64,000 nucleotides of DNA from Gymnorhina tibicen (lineage: Eukaryota; Chordata; Aves; Passeriformes; Artamidae). Below the pieces are notes generated by a model, which had not been told where the DNA came from, did not search any database, and was given only the letters and a program-made list of their open reading frames with translations. Positions 9,701 to 23,219 of this stretch are shown here, one piece after another. The DNA is taken from contig VXAZ01004046.1 of NCBI GenBank assembly GCA_013399875.1, positions 364,119 to 428,118 on the forward strand, given 5' to 3'. The stretch's first letter is position 1. Each line of letters opens with the position of its first letter. Made by a program: the position numbers and the translations under genes.

Positions 9701-12700
9701 ACAAGACACCCTGGTTCAACTGTTGGCTTCTGTGTGCCAGTCAAAGTGCTACAGGGGGTTAAATACTGGATTGTTCCGTGAAAGAAATCCAGTGGAATAT
9801 AACTTGAACTGCCATTCTGCAGCTCTGTACCTGACCCGCAAGCAGGATTATTAGTTTTGGAGGAAGACCAGCCAGTTTCCTAAGGATGCAAGAAGCAGTA
9901 ATTTCTATGATTTGTTATACATCTAAAATTGTTCTATCTTCATTACTTTTTCCTTTTCTGCCCAAAAAAACCAGACTGCCAGCTCTTGACAATGTAATCC
10001 TCGTGTAAAGTGTCAGTGTCCTCAAGCTCAGTACAATTTCTTCTAACTATCAAGAAGTCTTTGGAAGATTTTCTTTTTCTCCTAAATTTGACAATTACCC
10101 TCAGTTTCAGAAGGTACAATTCCCAACACAAGTACTGGCTAGACCTTCTGCAGTAGCACTACTGGATAGACAAAGAGCATATGATCTGGGTTTAGTACTG
10201 CTAAAGGAGGCATGTCCATACTGGTCATTACACCTTTGACATCCCACACCCAAGTGTGGTAGCACCTAACACTTCCACTTAGGTTTAGAAGCTGTTAAAT
10301 CAAGGAGGTTGAAGCAAAAGTCATGCCATAGTACAAGAGCTGAAAGGCAAAGGGATTCCTTTTGTTGCTGTGAATAGTATTTTCTAGTCTAGTAGCCCAT
10401 AGAATTCAGATCATTATAAAAAGCCCGAACAGGGAAGTATATGCAGATAGCTTGCCTGGCTATATCAGTCTTTTATTTCCTCCCCTCTTTTCTGAGTGGA
10501 TATAGCCTTGAAGAATTCTGTTCAGCCACGAAGTTCATATTTCTGAAGCATGAACATGCCTTTGTTTTCATTATAATTTAATTATTATGTAAATGTACTT
10601 GCTGACCACACACCAGGGTAGATTCATAATTTCTCCAATGTAATCAGAGAGCAATCAAATTAAAGTCCCCTATGGCCAGCTTCCAATTTTATCAGAAATT
10701 CAATAGTTGGAATTTAGGCTGATTACAGCCTTTCAGATCAATTAGCTTTTCATATGCATATCACATATTAGCCAACACTTAATTTAGACATCCTCACGCT
10801 TATCCTGTTACTTTATACTGCAAAAATGCTCACAGTCCTCACAGTTCCATTATCAATTCATGAAGAGCCAAAGTGCTTCACCCCCATTCTTTAAAAACAC
10901 AAGCAGCTTTCATTAAGCTGTAAGTCACAGTCTGAATTACTTCAGCTTTCCAGAAGAAATCCAGCCAGACTGATCTAAACCTATGATCAAATAATTCTGC
11001 TCAGAATACATTACTATCTGTTGGGCCATACTGTCTATAGACTAGGTATCTACACCGAAAAGTGCCAACTAGGAACAGTTTAGAGCTCCTGTGGCTCTTT
11101 TATGCAACTCTTTGATAGCAAATAATTTGTTAGGTGCAGATCTACAGAGGCTTCACAGTACTTTCCTCTGCAAAACTTCAGGCACCAACTGAAATCAATT
11201 ATGGTCTGAAACAGCGTTTAGCAAAGTTGAAATTATTTTCTGCTGTAACATCTTTAGAATTCTACAGTTGTGCTTGGCATCTACAAATGTTTTGAGTGTC
11301 AAGTGCTCTCCAATTTTTTAATTTACTTTTATTTATTTAAACACTATCTCAGATCGGTCTTTCCAAACAAAGAAAATAGAAAGTACTTCCCACAACAAAA
11401 GCTTCTAACTTTAGAATCAGGTTCTCTTCACAGTACACTATTTGGAAAGGTTTAGTTTCTCAGAGAAACAGAGCAAGTGCTAGGCTACAGAAAAAGAAAA
11501 ATATTACAGGGAAACTTCAGCTATCCTTTCAAAAAGAACTGTCTGTCCTTCCCCCAGCACTCACTGACAGCGCTTCAGACATGTGGCAAAGCTAATTTTT
11601 CTTTTTTTAATATATGTATCAAGTTCATTAACTTAGTATTCAAGTGCCAAATTCCCTCCAATGAGAGGAACATAAGAAGAATTCACCCTTCTTCTCAGGA
11701 AGACTCTTCACACAACTCCCTGCAGCACAGAGCGCCACAAACTTATTTGGTTATTACCCACTTACCCTACTGTACAGTCTTGCTAATGCAAGTTATTTAC
11801 TATCACATGCAAAACAGTTATTGCTACTAAAGTTCTATTTTCTTATTAAATCATCTTATGGCTTTGTTTGCATCAGGGATTCTTCCCCCTACATACTGTG
11901 CTATTTTGCATTCCAGTTTCAGAGGTATTTTTCAATTGATTCTCCCAAGCACTAAACTACTTTATTCAATGGTATAGCTATGTCCATTTAGAATCGAACC
12001 TGACTCTTAGCACAGGTCCCCCAGAGCTCTGCTGTAAATGGCCCACCTGTTCAATTTTCTCAGAAATTTATTAGATGCAGAGGGTTGTTTGGTTGGTTTT
12101 GTTGGGGTTTTTTTTTTCCCTGTTACATACATTAACTCTGCCTGGATTACTGTCATTGCACGGAATTACATGCTTCTTGATTAATTACTTCAAAGATATA
12201 TCGTACCAAAATTACAAAACCAAGCTACCCATTCCCTCCCTCCCCCTAATGGCCATTTACAGGCAGGTCTCAGGAAAAAAAGATGCAGTATCCTCTCTAA
12301 GGTGAAAGAGAGAAATGGGTGAAGAGCAGCACTGGCACCAAATAAAAGACTTATTCCTAGGAAATCAGAGGATGCCATCCACAGAGCAATGCACATCTCA
12401 AGAATCATACCAGTCTCCTATTTGACCAGTCCAAGCTGCCCATTGAGTGCTAAATCATTTTCACTTCCCCGGTCTAAACTTTCCTTCTGAAAAAAGCAGA
12501 GGGAGAGACGGAAATCATTAAAATTGAGCTTAGAGCTGGAAAGCAAAACTGGAAGTTACCTAAAATACAAGATATTGAATTCTCAATAATACAGGGGTGG
12601 GGAATCTCTGATCCAGTGGCTAGAGACAGCCTGCTGCACAGATACATTCTGCAACATCGTTTTTCAACAGCCTTTGACCTTATCATATTCTCTCTTGTTA

Positions 12701-13433
12701 AGATGTATGTAAATGCAGGATCCACCAAAGTTATTTTAAGATTCAATAGGACTTCAGCCAAAAAAGGTTCCCCATTCCTGCAATAATGGATAAAAGTCTT
12801 CTATACATAATTAGCACATCACATTTTACAACTATTAACTTACCACACAATGAGGGTAATGTTTTACTAGCTATAATAATCATAGTCAGATCTGAAAAAA
12901 GAAAAGATTACTTAACAGACTTTGTAAATGATCTAAAGTAACAGAGATGTGTACAGAATGCACACGAACTCCTTAGCATATTCATACTTTTCTGAGTATA
13001 TCACAGGATGGGTAATAAATGGTTCAATAAAATTGAAAATTAAAAAAACACCAACAAAGATTAAAAAGAAAAGAATCCCACTGATAGAGATGAGAATTAT
13101 GGATGCTTGCATACTCTAGCTTACTATTGCAGTTGGACAGACAGACAAATATCAAAAAGTCAACTATGATTCTATGAAGCTCATTAAGTGAATGAGTTCC
13201 ATTTCTAAGGATAGCATTGCCATTGTCAAAGGGAGGATACTGCATGTTTAGACCATGTTTGTGACACTTCTATTGTATCCTTTCTAGTGTTAATTACATT
13301 ATCATCACTGTTTACTAATAAATTTGTCACTCTGAAATTGTAAAAATACTACTAGGCTCATGCACTGATCCTAACATGGCACTACAATTTGCTACAAAGC
13401 ACTAATGCTTATGGAACTATACACATCTCAAAA

Positions 13434-13458
13434 TGGAAGACATTGGTGATTTTGTTGT
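13434..13458 (-). ncRNA. OIP5-AS1: Highly complementary miR-7 site of Cyrano
   Basis: The plus strand reads TGGAAGAC, then ATTG, then GTGATTTTGTTGT. Mature miR-7 is the same 8-mer and 13-mer separated by two bases (UA). The minus-strand RNA therefore pairs with miR-7 over the seed and the whole 3' part, leaving a small internal loop (4 nt in the target, 2 nt in the miRNA). That is the architecture of target-directed microRNA degradation described for Cyrano. Neither the miR-7 hairpin nor its star arm is present nearby, so this is a target site and not a miR-7 gene. Confidence 0.9.
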
Positions 13459-13498
13459 TTTCAAACAACTTGTAACATTTTGTCCACAAGTATTAAAA

Positions 13499-13522
13499 TA
13501 TATATATGTATATATATATATG
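13499..13522. repeat. (TA)n microsatellite
   Basis: A short run of alternating T and A, broken by one G, about 40 bp beyond the miR-7 site. Confidence 0.8.
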
Positions 13523-16500
13523 ATCTATTGCACATGCCCCTTTTTTTTTGTAATCTTTCACATGGGAAGATTTTCAACCAACATAAAGAAAAAGCGGAGC
13601 AAGAAAAATTAAGTCAGATGAAGCAGCATTTCCTAACACAGCAGTTCTTCAAAGGTGCTGGCCAGGAAGGTACAGCAATGGGGGTCTTCTGGGCATGCAC
13701 TATTGGAGTATTACTTCCGGGAAAACCACAGATCCTTAACCTAATAAAATCCTGATGTTCTAAAATTAAACTTGAAAACTAATGCTGCTACGCTGTCATA
13801 AATAGGAGGCAAGAAACAAATCAGTAATTCTACTTTTTTTGTTACAATGCAGGGTTACAGAATATTGAGGATTATTCCTACAGATGAAGAATTAAAGAGC
13901 TTAGATTATCAGGTCTCTTGTCAGACAAATTCATAATTTTTGTACATGTCCACAGAAAACAAAAACACCTTCCCGTCCCTCAAGTATTTTGTCATCAAGC
14001 TATGCAAGAAACAACTGCTATCTCTAACATTAGAAGGGTAAGTATGGGCAGAAGGAAGAAAATAAAATTCCCAGATCTAAAATCAGACATTTCTTATACC
14101 ACATACTTCCCAACCACGTGTAATCCTATGATGTTGACAGTATTTTCCATCACTTAGAGATGGATCCTGCTTCTACAGACATCTCCATTAAATCCTATTG
14201 GCTTCAACGTAAGGAGGCCCTAAAATGAAGTGTGCTTTCTAGTTGCCTCCAATGCCAGAAAGTTCAGACCATATTCAGCAAAGAAATCCTAAGTTCTTAA
14301 AAGAAGTCAGGCCAAGCTGGCAGTGCCTCATCAAGATCAATGTTAACTCTTATCACACAGCTCACCACAATGTTACACACAATTTTAGAGCACCTCTCTG
14401 CTCATTACAGTTGGCATTACTTTTATACACAGAGTCCGGTTCACCACTCTTAAGATTACATGTCTGCTCTTTGCTTCATGGAAACAAAAAAGGGGTAAAG
14501 CTGTCATTAAATCTTATTGTTACGAAACAAGGCTAAACACAGACATTACTTTGAGGATTAGGATCAACATCAACACTTGTCCTCACTCTGCTATGGAACT
14601 TGGTCCCATAAAATGTCACCACATTTTAGATATTAGAATGCTGCCGTGGCAATCTATCACTAAGATTTAAGAAGGATTTCAGTTGTCTGCTTTTTCAGCC
14701 ATTTTCAGGCTGTCTGGCTCTCTCCAGCAGTTTCCTAAAAGGAAAAACAGAACAAAACAAGAAATCTAGAACACCTCCCCAGCTATTTTAGTATCTCCCA
14801 TATTTTAAGCTAGCAAGTCACATTTTCTGAATCACAAGCTTGGAATAAGGTGCAGTAAGAAGAGTTTCAGATTTGAGGTGGAATATAATACATATCCCAG
14901 TTCGGGTAGTTTTTTGCCAAAAATCTTACGTGTTATTGATAATCCCATAGCAGGGAGCACATAAACAATATATACTCCCATCTCAGAATGACAGAAAACA
15001 TCCTATATAATCACGAATTATGTAGACAAAGAACCTTGTGTAAACATAAGAACAACCAGATTGTGCCTTAGTTTGGGAAGGAATAAGAAGAGCCAGAAAA
15101 AGGACTGCACTAAGTATTTCTGCTCTCAACTCACCCCTCTTATGTAGCTAACATTCCATTCTCTTGGGCCTATTTCTGCCTAGATGATGGAAACATACAG
15201 GTCCTCTCAGTTCTCAGTCATGAAAGGATCAAAAGGCTGACTCCATCAGCAGTAGGAAAAGCTGAAATTGTGTTGAGGAAGCCAGGTGGATAAACTGCAG
15301 CTTTACAGCTCTGGTCTCTTCCATCCCATCAGACGTTAATTTCTATAATAAAGAAGTTCTGCCCATCTCTTCTACTATAGAATGGTCTTGTTCCTTTTGA
15401 TGCTAAGGATTCATAAAAAGCCAAAGGAAGGGAATGATTTAATGCAAACCTAGTCATTATCTTGTTACCCCGAGGCCTTCAAAGCTTCCTTTTCCTTTGC
15501 TAAAAATGAAATGGTGCAGAGTAATTTCTTCTTCAGGTGAAAGCTCCTCATATCCTGCACTTACATAGGTTTACACATGCAAATATACATTTTGATCACA
15601 GACTGGGATACACAGTATAGACAAGGTGATTATGCATTTGTTCTTGTGCATTAGCTGCTTTATGTGAGTTCACACCTATCTACAAAGTCAAGCCTGGGAC
15701 CTGGACTAGAAAATACCTGTATGAGATGCCCCTAGTTGTTTGTTAAGTTTCTTCCTCATGTCAGAGCAGAAAATGTTCTGGTTTTCCTCCTGCAACTTTT
15801 CATATGTATCAGGTCAGTCTGACACAGCAATGCATGCAGACACTTTATCTGCTAGGAATTCCAATTTAACACAGCGAAGTACTTAACCTTCCTAAAACTA
15901 AGAAGGGAATATCAGTGAAAAACCCCAGCTTCCACTTGCATCTGATTACAAAGTATTTTTCATTTTAAAAGAGAATGCAGAACGCTGAATGAAGAGCTGG
16001 CACAGAAGACATTTTTTTAGAAAACAATTGCTGATTTCTGTTACTCTGCTTTTGAGTTTTGATAAAACAGTGGGCTCTTTCTGTGGGGGAAGTCATCTGG
16101 TGAATCAAATGTTTGGTGAGACGATTCAAACAGGAAGTGGACAGGTCTTTGTTCATTCAGCTCCATGGAAGTGAAGGATGGATTTTGCTTGCTAGTAGAG
16201 AAACATCCACATTTTACAGCCTTTGAGCAAGTAAGAGGACCACCTTCTTGAATGTCAGGAGAGGATCTGGAATCCCAAATTAAAAAAACAGGAAGGGTAA
16301 TTTAGGAATCAGAATTAAATACATTGAACATTAAAATGCCCACCAGTTCACTACTTTAAAAGCCTGACTCTAATGGACAAAATTATCTGGTTTCACAAAT
16401 TGCAATAATCCCTTGGTCTGTAAGATTTTATGTCCATAAGCTGGCTAAGGAAATACTTCAGAAATGCTGAACTATACACTTACTCAGAAGCGACGCATCT

Positions 16501-19191
16501 AAAAATACATGGCTGTTAATTAGCTGTGGGGTTTCAGCTGTGTCTCCGACACAGAGCATGACGACGACGAGGTAGCGGCAGAGTGCACACGGCAGAGAGA
16601 GCATACTCTGCTCTAGCAGGTCATACTTCAAAGAGATGCCATAAACTATCACCTAACTAATTACAAAACTATCAGTGCTATAGAGGAAAGAGCACTTATA
16701 ACAGTTTTAAGATCACATACATTAGATTCTTACTTTTACTCATTTCTCCCCACTTATCCACAGCATAGACAAATTTCAGTAACTCATCTTGTCACAGATC
16801 TCCTGGCCTTCCATCAGTGACACTCACCTGGTATTACCTAGTCACAGCAGCTGTTAAGACATGGTATTTTTGCATTAAGTTGGAAGCTAACATGGGTGCA
16901 TTCCTGCACAGCTAGCACCAGAAGTGTTTACTACCATTCTCCTGCACTAAAATAAGAGATGCGAAATAGAGGAAAAAAAAGGAAAAAACAATAATTTTTT
17001 ACAAAAATAATCTTTCTCATATACAATAACATGAGAATAACTAACCTCTTCCTCTCTTTTCCCTGTCTGTAGTTATCTTTTTTAAATTACCTTAACCATT
17101 TGGTTGATCGAGTTCAGAAATAGTCTTCCAGTGACAATTTTCAGCTCCTATGTTAGAAGCAGTGAGTAGACCATGAAAATGGAAATACAGTACATGTCAC
17201 TATCGATATCTCTCTTGAGTCACTCAAATATTTCAGTTGATCATTGGGTCGACCATCCACACTCAGACTATTGGGAAAGTCTTATTCTTATGAAGATGTG
17301 GAAAAACAGACCTGGAGAGCTGCAATAAAACATGCCAAAGGTTTGTGACAGAGCTGAGAACAGAATATAGCCCTTTGTTGCACACCTTAACTACCAGAGT
17401 ATCTTTATTTCATTCACTGGGAAAAATAAATCAAAACTATAGCAGTTTACTGTAGTCCTTAGAAATTTTGAATGTGCTTTTTTCTATTTGATAATTTACA
17501 TTTGGTTATTTTATCATTCTTCCAATCCTGTCATTTAACAAATAACACTTTTAAGAGGACTATTCCAAGTTAATACAGTGACACAATTTGTCTTAGCAGA
17601 GCAAATGACATCACAGGACAGGGATTTTATAACTTTCAAAGCACTTATTCTTGTTACAATATGTAACAGTCAAATCAATGTTTCTTTAAGGTGAAGCCTA
17701 AGCTGAACGCTGACACTGTAGAAACATTCCAGTTCTCTGAAAGCACACTACAAAAAATTAAAATCTCAACAACAGATTTCTTTGGTCAAGGAAAAGTGAA
17801 CTAAATCAGCCAACAAACTTGATAAGTTTAGTACCTTATATTTAGTACATAAATAACCTTATAATTGTACTCACCATTATTTCTGATCATTCCACATCCT
17901 CTTCAGTGAGCTTAGAGAGAAAGAGATAAATTAACAAAATTAAACTTGCATCTAGGAAGCTACTCAGATCATACATAATAATCTGCACAAGACACAAAAG
18001 ATCAGCTGTACCTTCCATGAACCAGTTAACATTTTCAGACTTCCTACATAAAACATGCTGATTTTATTTTTCAAATTACCAGATGCACCCCCTCCTTTAG
18101 TTTAAATCAAGTGAATTGAACCCAAGTGTGGTGTGGAAGACCAAGGACACAAACTTTCACTAAGAGCAGGCACATATTTCAGTTTCATGGGAACTGAGAT
18201 GGACACATATTCAGTCTCCAGTAAGGCAAGAAACTCTTCCACATTAATAACAAACTACTGTAGCAAGGATGCCGAGCTGACAACCCAATTGGAAGAACAA
18301 GGGATTGCTATAAGCAGAACTATCTCATCACACAAAACTTAAATTATTCAAAATACCCAGTATCCTCAGCAAAGCATTATTAGCTTCCACACTCCTGCAC
18401 AACACAGCACTTCTACAAGCACCACGCACCTGGACCTTCAGAAAATCCCTAGTCATCAGAAAATCCCTATTTCAGGGTAGTTACTCCATTCCCACGTTGT
18501 CAGTTCTGACCCTTCCTACTCAAATCTTCCCTCAAGAACCAGCCAAGCACTATGTGAGTTTGAGAGATTGAGGAACCAACAGCAAATGCTTCACAAAAGA
18601 ATTAACTTGAAAAGGAACAGTTACCAGCTCTCCTAAAGTGCCTTGTCATAATAGAAACCACATAATAGAAACCAATCCAATCTTTGAAAAGCTGGGTCTT
18701 CTTTCACTTACTCTAAATCTATGAATTAACTCAACACTAAAGTAAGTCTTATTAAAAGAAGGAAGCAGCTGGTGACATTTAAAGCAACTCGAGCAAAGGA
18801 ATGGTTCATCCAACACTGAAATTCAGTTAGCTTTAACCTACTTTTTTTAATTTTAACAAGTTCACTGACTTTGAAAGCCCCAGTTTTTGACTACTCTGCT
18901 TGATACATTTTCTCACTGACTTTCATCAATTACATGAGCACAGAGTTCACAGTAGTCCAATAGAACTTGCAAATGCAACTGGATATACATCAAGGCTATT
19001 GAAAATTAGCAGGCACTGAGACTGATGGTGACACTATCAACTCTTCAGATAAAAGCTGGTGGACATTACAAAGAAAAAAAATACTATTATTCTTGTTTCA
19101 TACCTTACTGAACATACAATCAATTGATGTGGAGCAAGAAATAACTCTGAAAGCTCAACACTGCCTACGTGACTCTTTCTTGATTAAAAAA

Positions 19192-19257
19192 ATCAGAAAA
19201 TATTATTTCTGATTAAGAAATAATAATTATTTCTGATCAGAAAATATTATTTCTGAT
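19192..19257. repeat. Duplicated 22-bp near-palindrome
   Basis: An identical 22-bp unit with ATCAGAAA at one end and TTTCTGAT at the other occurs at 19,192-19,213 and 19,236-19,257, a 44-bp period. The arms of each unit are reverse complements. The spacer also contains a partial copy (TAATTATTTCTGAT). It lies within the Cyrano locus. Confidence 0.8.
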
Positions 19258-22254
19258 GTTAAGTCTTGACCTATTGCCCGTTCATTTTTTTGCTCTACCA
19301 TAACTGAAGATTAGTTTTCATGAACTTTAAATCTCACATTCAGATTGGTGCCTGTATCCAAGAAGTTTGCTAACTTCAGGAATTCCAAAGCCAAAAAGAT
19401 GAAGAAATAGCTCACAAATAAATTTACCAGCAAAACTGCAATATTTGTCTTCTCTTATATATTAACATACTCTATTACCAATCCACCAGTGGGGCAAAGA
19501 AACCCCCAAAAAGTCAGCGTTCTGACGTAATCCGCACTCTGGAATTGGAGACTATACTAAAGTAATAGTGCACAGCTATACAACCAACTTTCACTCCACC
19601 CCCAATGCTGTTTTAAGGTACAACAAAAACTCATATCCATCAGATCTGGCTTTCCAAAACACTATCTTTGCCTCTTACACAGACACAAATGCTCCAGATG
19701 AGCAGAATTAAAAGGACTCAGAAGATGATTCCTCTTCTCTTGCCTAGAGCCTGAGAAGTATGAGGAAGTGAGGAAAGAAAGACTAGAAACAGGTTTATAT
19801 GGAAAGACCAAAACACAAAAAATTTAAAGTTAAGTATAGTGGAGACCTATGGAGATAAGGAAAGCAAAATTAGCCCTATACATCCCAAGTCCACTTAGGT
19901 TTTTCCTATGGCTTAAAAACTGCCAAATTTAACCTGGGAAGTAGACAATGACAAATGCTTAAATTATAAACACAAAATACAATAGAAAGTAGCTTAATAG
20001 GAAGTAAGCTTAGTCTTAGCTGCCTTCATGCGCTTTTTGCTTTCTAGGCAACTTTGAAACTGCATCTAAATCCAGGCTACAAGGCAAGGGTGAGAACTTG
20101 TAAGACAAAGTCTAAGACTGGTGTGACTGGAGAAAGAATAGGAGCGCCTGAGTGTGGAGGCTCCAAATGGAACACTGAGCAGGAACTGGGCTCTAAGGGG
20201 CTTATGTTAGCAGCACCCACGTTAGCAGGTCACGTCCCCCAGCCACTTCAGAAGACACCCAGATCTGGAGACAAAGAACACTGATAATCCACAGTCAGGA
20301 CAATGTAGAGACACAGGCCAATGTCACCTCCAAAAGGGTACACAAAGGCTCATCTAAAGCCCAGAATGGCTGCCAGCCTAGGAAGAGGCCAGGAGACAGT
20401 AAGGACCTGTCAGCTTATGTTCCCTGTCAACACAGACAGCCAGACTGTTGGATCCATAGCACCCTGCTATGGTGCTTGGCTGCTGCAGAGACATCTCAGG
20501 CACTGCACACATTCTGTCTGAATTTTCTGTTTCACTCTGTATTTTCAAATAAAACCCCTTTCCTCTTTTACCAGGTTTTCAATGCACATCTACTACACTG
20601 CTAGTACAATATTGTAACAGTACTTTCTACTGCAGCAGAGAAAACAGGGAAAACTGCTTAAAGATGAGCTTTCAATTCCGTGATACACACACTGTAGGAA
20701 TGTGCTCTAGGAATACCGTTCAGGCAAAGAAACAACCCTTCTTCCACATTCTATTTTAGAAAAATCCTCTTCTTTTTTTTAATCCTCTGAAGACTGTGCA
20801 GGCCTTGCCTCTTGCACTCACATGTCTGGCATGTCAGGACTGGTTTCAAACACTGCTCCTTTTCTAGTTTTTAAGAATGAATGTGGGAGGTGTTCAAGTG
20901 ATACTCCAGACTCTTCACAAACTGGGTCGGGATTTTTTAGCTTTGGCTGGCCCGCAACTTTTGACACCCCTGAGTAAGAGGCGACTATCACGAGATGCCT
21001 AGCCTGTTCATGCAAATTTCCACACTTCAGACTCACAGCACTGTGGGCAAGATTGTAAAGCAATGCATACTGATTTGATATATACCACAGCAACACGAAA
21101 TTCTGATTTTATTTTTTTAAGATACTACTTCTCACAGCTCTTGTACATTGAAAGCAATTAAGAATAAATATCAATCCAAATAAATTTCTTACTGCTAAAG
21201 TAGTGTACAACTTCATACAAAAGCAAGCTGATTGCTTATTATTCTTTTAATAATAATATAAAGCATAATTTTCTTTATATGTAGTATGCCAAAGACAAAT
21301 CCCCTGGTATATTTTAAGAATTCATACATAGACATGTATAAGTAGGAATATTCATCAGCAGCATAATGTGCCTTAATGTTACGTTGCTCCTGAGCTGCTA
21401 TTACTGCTACTACATGAGTAATGTAGCACACGAAAATCAGTAAAATGTTCCTTAGGAAATTTTTCTCCTAAGGAGCTACTGCTTTCAGAACTAATTTTGA
21501 CAGACATGCTTATATTTCTTTTGAGTTATTTCACCAGTTACAAACAGCTACTTCATTATTAGGTCATGTGTGCTAACACACCATGTCTCCAAAGCTGTAC
21601 TTCTCATTTAACCACTTCAACTTTATTCTTTTACCCAACATGCAGATTGAAAACGCAGTCACAATTCTATCACAAACTCGAGATTTTAAGAACTATCAAA
21701 TATAGAACATAAGGAATCTCATGCTACTAACTCTTTTTTTACACTAATTCTTTTGTTTTCACTAAGAAGTGTTGATTCCGCCACCTCCCCCTTTTTTTTT
21801 CCAAATTTAAACTAAGTACCATTCTCTAGTACAAAACACCACGGCCAATTTTGAAGAATTCAGGGCATACCTGGCCTGCATGGTACTAACCTGAAAAGAA
21901 GAGTGGGTTAGCAATAGTTTCACCTGTTTCATGGTGTGTTAAATTGTTTTTACCTTATTATCAACGATCACATGAATTTATAAGGTTAAACCAAATTCCA
22001 CTATAATCTCTCCACTTTCCATAGAACTTGTTTTGCAGGGTAGATTATTTGTATGTTCTGGTTTTGTCAAACAACTCGGAAGCCATCCCCTTTGTGCGCT
22101 CCTGTATCAGCACTATAGACATCATAAAAGGATACCACCATTCAGATTAGCAAAATTCATCCAGCCCACAGATCGCATGAATAATAGCGATAGCAGTAGC
22201 GTAGCTGTATTCAGCATTATGCTTGTAGCCAGAGATGCAAAGCCTCATTTCACA

Positions 22255-23150
22255 TGATACATTTCGGTTTCCCTTCCCCACGTCGCTGCCAGCCGCAGCT
22301 GTCCCCAGTCGGCTGCGGGGTACCGCTGTGCAGGGAACAGGCTCTCCCGCTCGGCCATCTGCTGCAGCCCGGCGCTAGAGCTGCAGGACGCCCTCGTCCC
22401 CAGCTCCGAAGTTGCTCGGACTTTTCAGGCGCCGGGAGGGTCGGACCGGCCCGGTTCCGGCTCTGGTCCGTCCCCACACGGACACCGTCCCGCTCCTCGC
22501 TCAGGGCCGGCGCGGAGAAGACGGCCCGCCGCTCTCGCCGCTCCGGCCCGGCGCCGCGGGAACGAGCCCGGGCCCAGCCCAATCACGGGGCGGGACGGGG
22601 AGGCGGGTGCGCGGGCGCCCCGTCCCAGCCCAATCAGGGATCCGGCACCAGGCTCCGGACTGGACGCGTCCGCTGCTCCCGCCGCACTCACCTGAGCGCG
22701 GCCGGGGCCGCGGGGCCGCGGCCGGCCCGGCCCCTCCGCCTCCTCCGCCCCTCACTCCGCCATCTTCCCCTCCTTCCCCCGGCCTCCCGGCGGGGGCTCG
22801 CTGCGCCCGGGCCCGCCCACTCGGCCGCGAGCCTATTGGGTGCCGTGCCCATGCATCAGCCGTCCGGTTCTGGCGGTGATTGGCCAGCGGCGCCGCCCAT
22901 CAAGGAGCCTGCCCTCCCGCCTCCAAGGCGGCCCTCTCTGATTGGCCCGGGGAGGGCACAGGAAAGGGATTGGTTCGAGAGGCGCGAGAGGGACTGGCCC
23001 GGGGCGAGTCCTCCGGTGACCTCCACGGGGATTTAAAGGGGCCGCTCCGGAAGGGCGGCAAGGGGGCGGGCTGGAATAGCTGCCCCGTACCACCCGGGCG
23101 GGGAGGGGATGTGGGGTCCCGGTCCAGCGGCGCTGCAGTACCTGCTGAGC
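22255..23150. promoter_or_regulatory. OIP5-AS1: CpG island, probable OIP5-AS1 promoter and first exon
   Basis: A GC- and CpG-rich block in otherwise AT-rich sequence. On the minus strand AAGATGGCGGAG (22,766-22,755), a strong YY1 motif often found just inside transcription starts, is followed about 60 bases later by a perfect donor CAG/GTGAGT (exon end 22,692). That suggests a short non-coding first exon of about 22,692-22,770. Several CCAAT boxes or reversed copies (near 22,580, 22,630, 22,835, 22,880, 22,940 and 22,970) flank it. The open frames here on both strands look like by-products of base composition. Confidence 0.7.
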
Positions 23151-23219
23151 CCGCTGAGCACCGTGGTTGCCCCGAAAGGCGGCCTTCAGTCATTCTGCCG
23201 GGTTTGTGTCATCCGCAAA

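Larger units (their letters stand above)
7300..22770 (-). ncRNA. OIP5-AS1: Probable OIP5-AS1 (Cyrano) long non-coding RNA locus
   Basis: Cyrano is a vertebrate lncRNA best known for a nearly perfect miR-7 site that drives destruction of miR-7. Three things support it here. The site is present on the minus strand (13,434-13,458). The locus lies between OIP5 and CHP1, antisense to OIP5 and in the CHP1 direction, as in mammals. A CpG island with a minus-strand donor opens it at about 22,700. Exon borders cannot be read apart from the exon 1 donor. The 3' end is uncertain; minus-strand AATAAA signals lie at 7,380-7,375 and 8,468-8,463. Scattered open frames (for example 121 codons at 7,315-7,680, minus) are not recognised. 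No CR1 or LTR is obvious across the locus, unusual for this window and consistent with constraint. Confidence 0.7.

Noticed and set aside
13434..13458. A miR-7 microRNA gene on the plus strand
   Set aside because: The sequence equals miR-7 only with a 2-nt insertion, and no complementary star arm lies nearby; the position and strand fit a Cyrano target site.
20040..20580. Possible old LTR (GC-balanced block ending with AAATAAAACCCCTTTCCTC)
   Set aside because: The polyadenylation-like end resembles some avian LTRs, but no TG start, partner copy or target duplication could be found.
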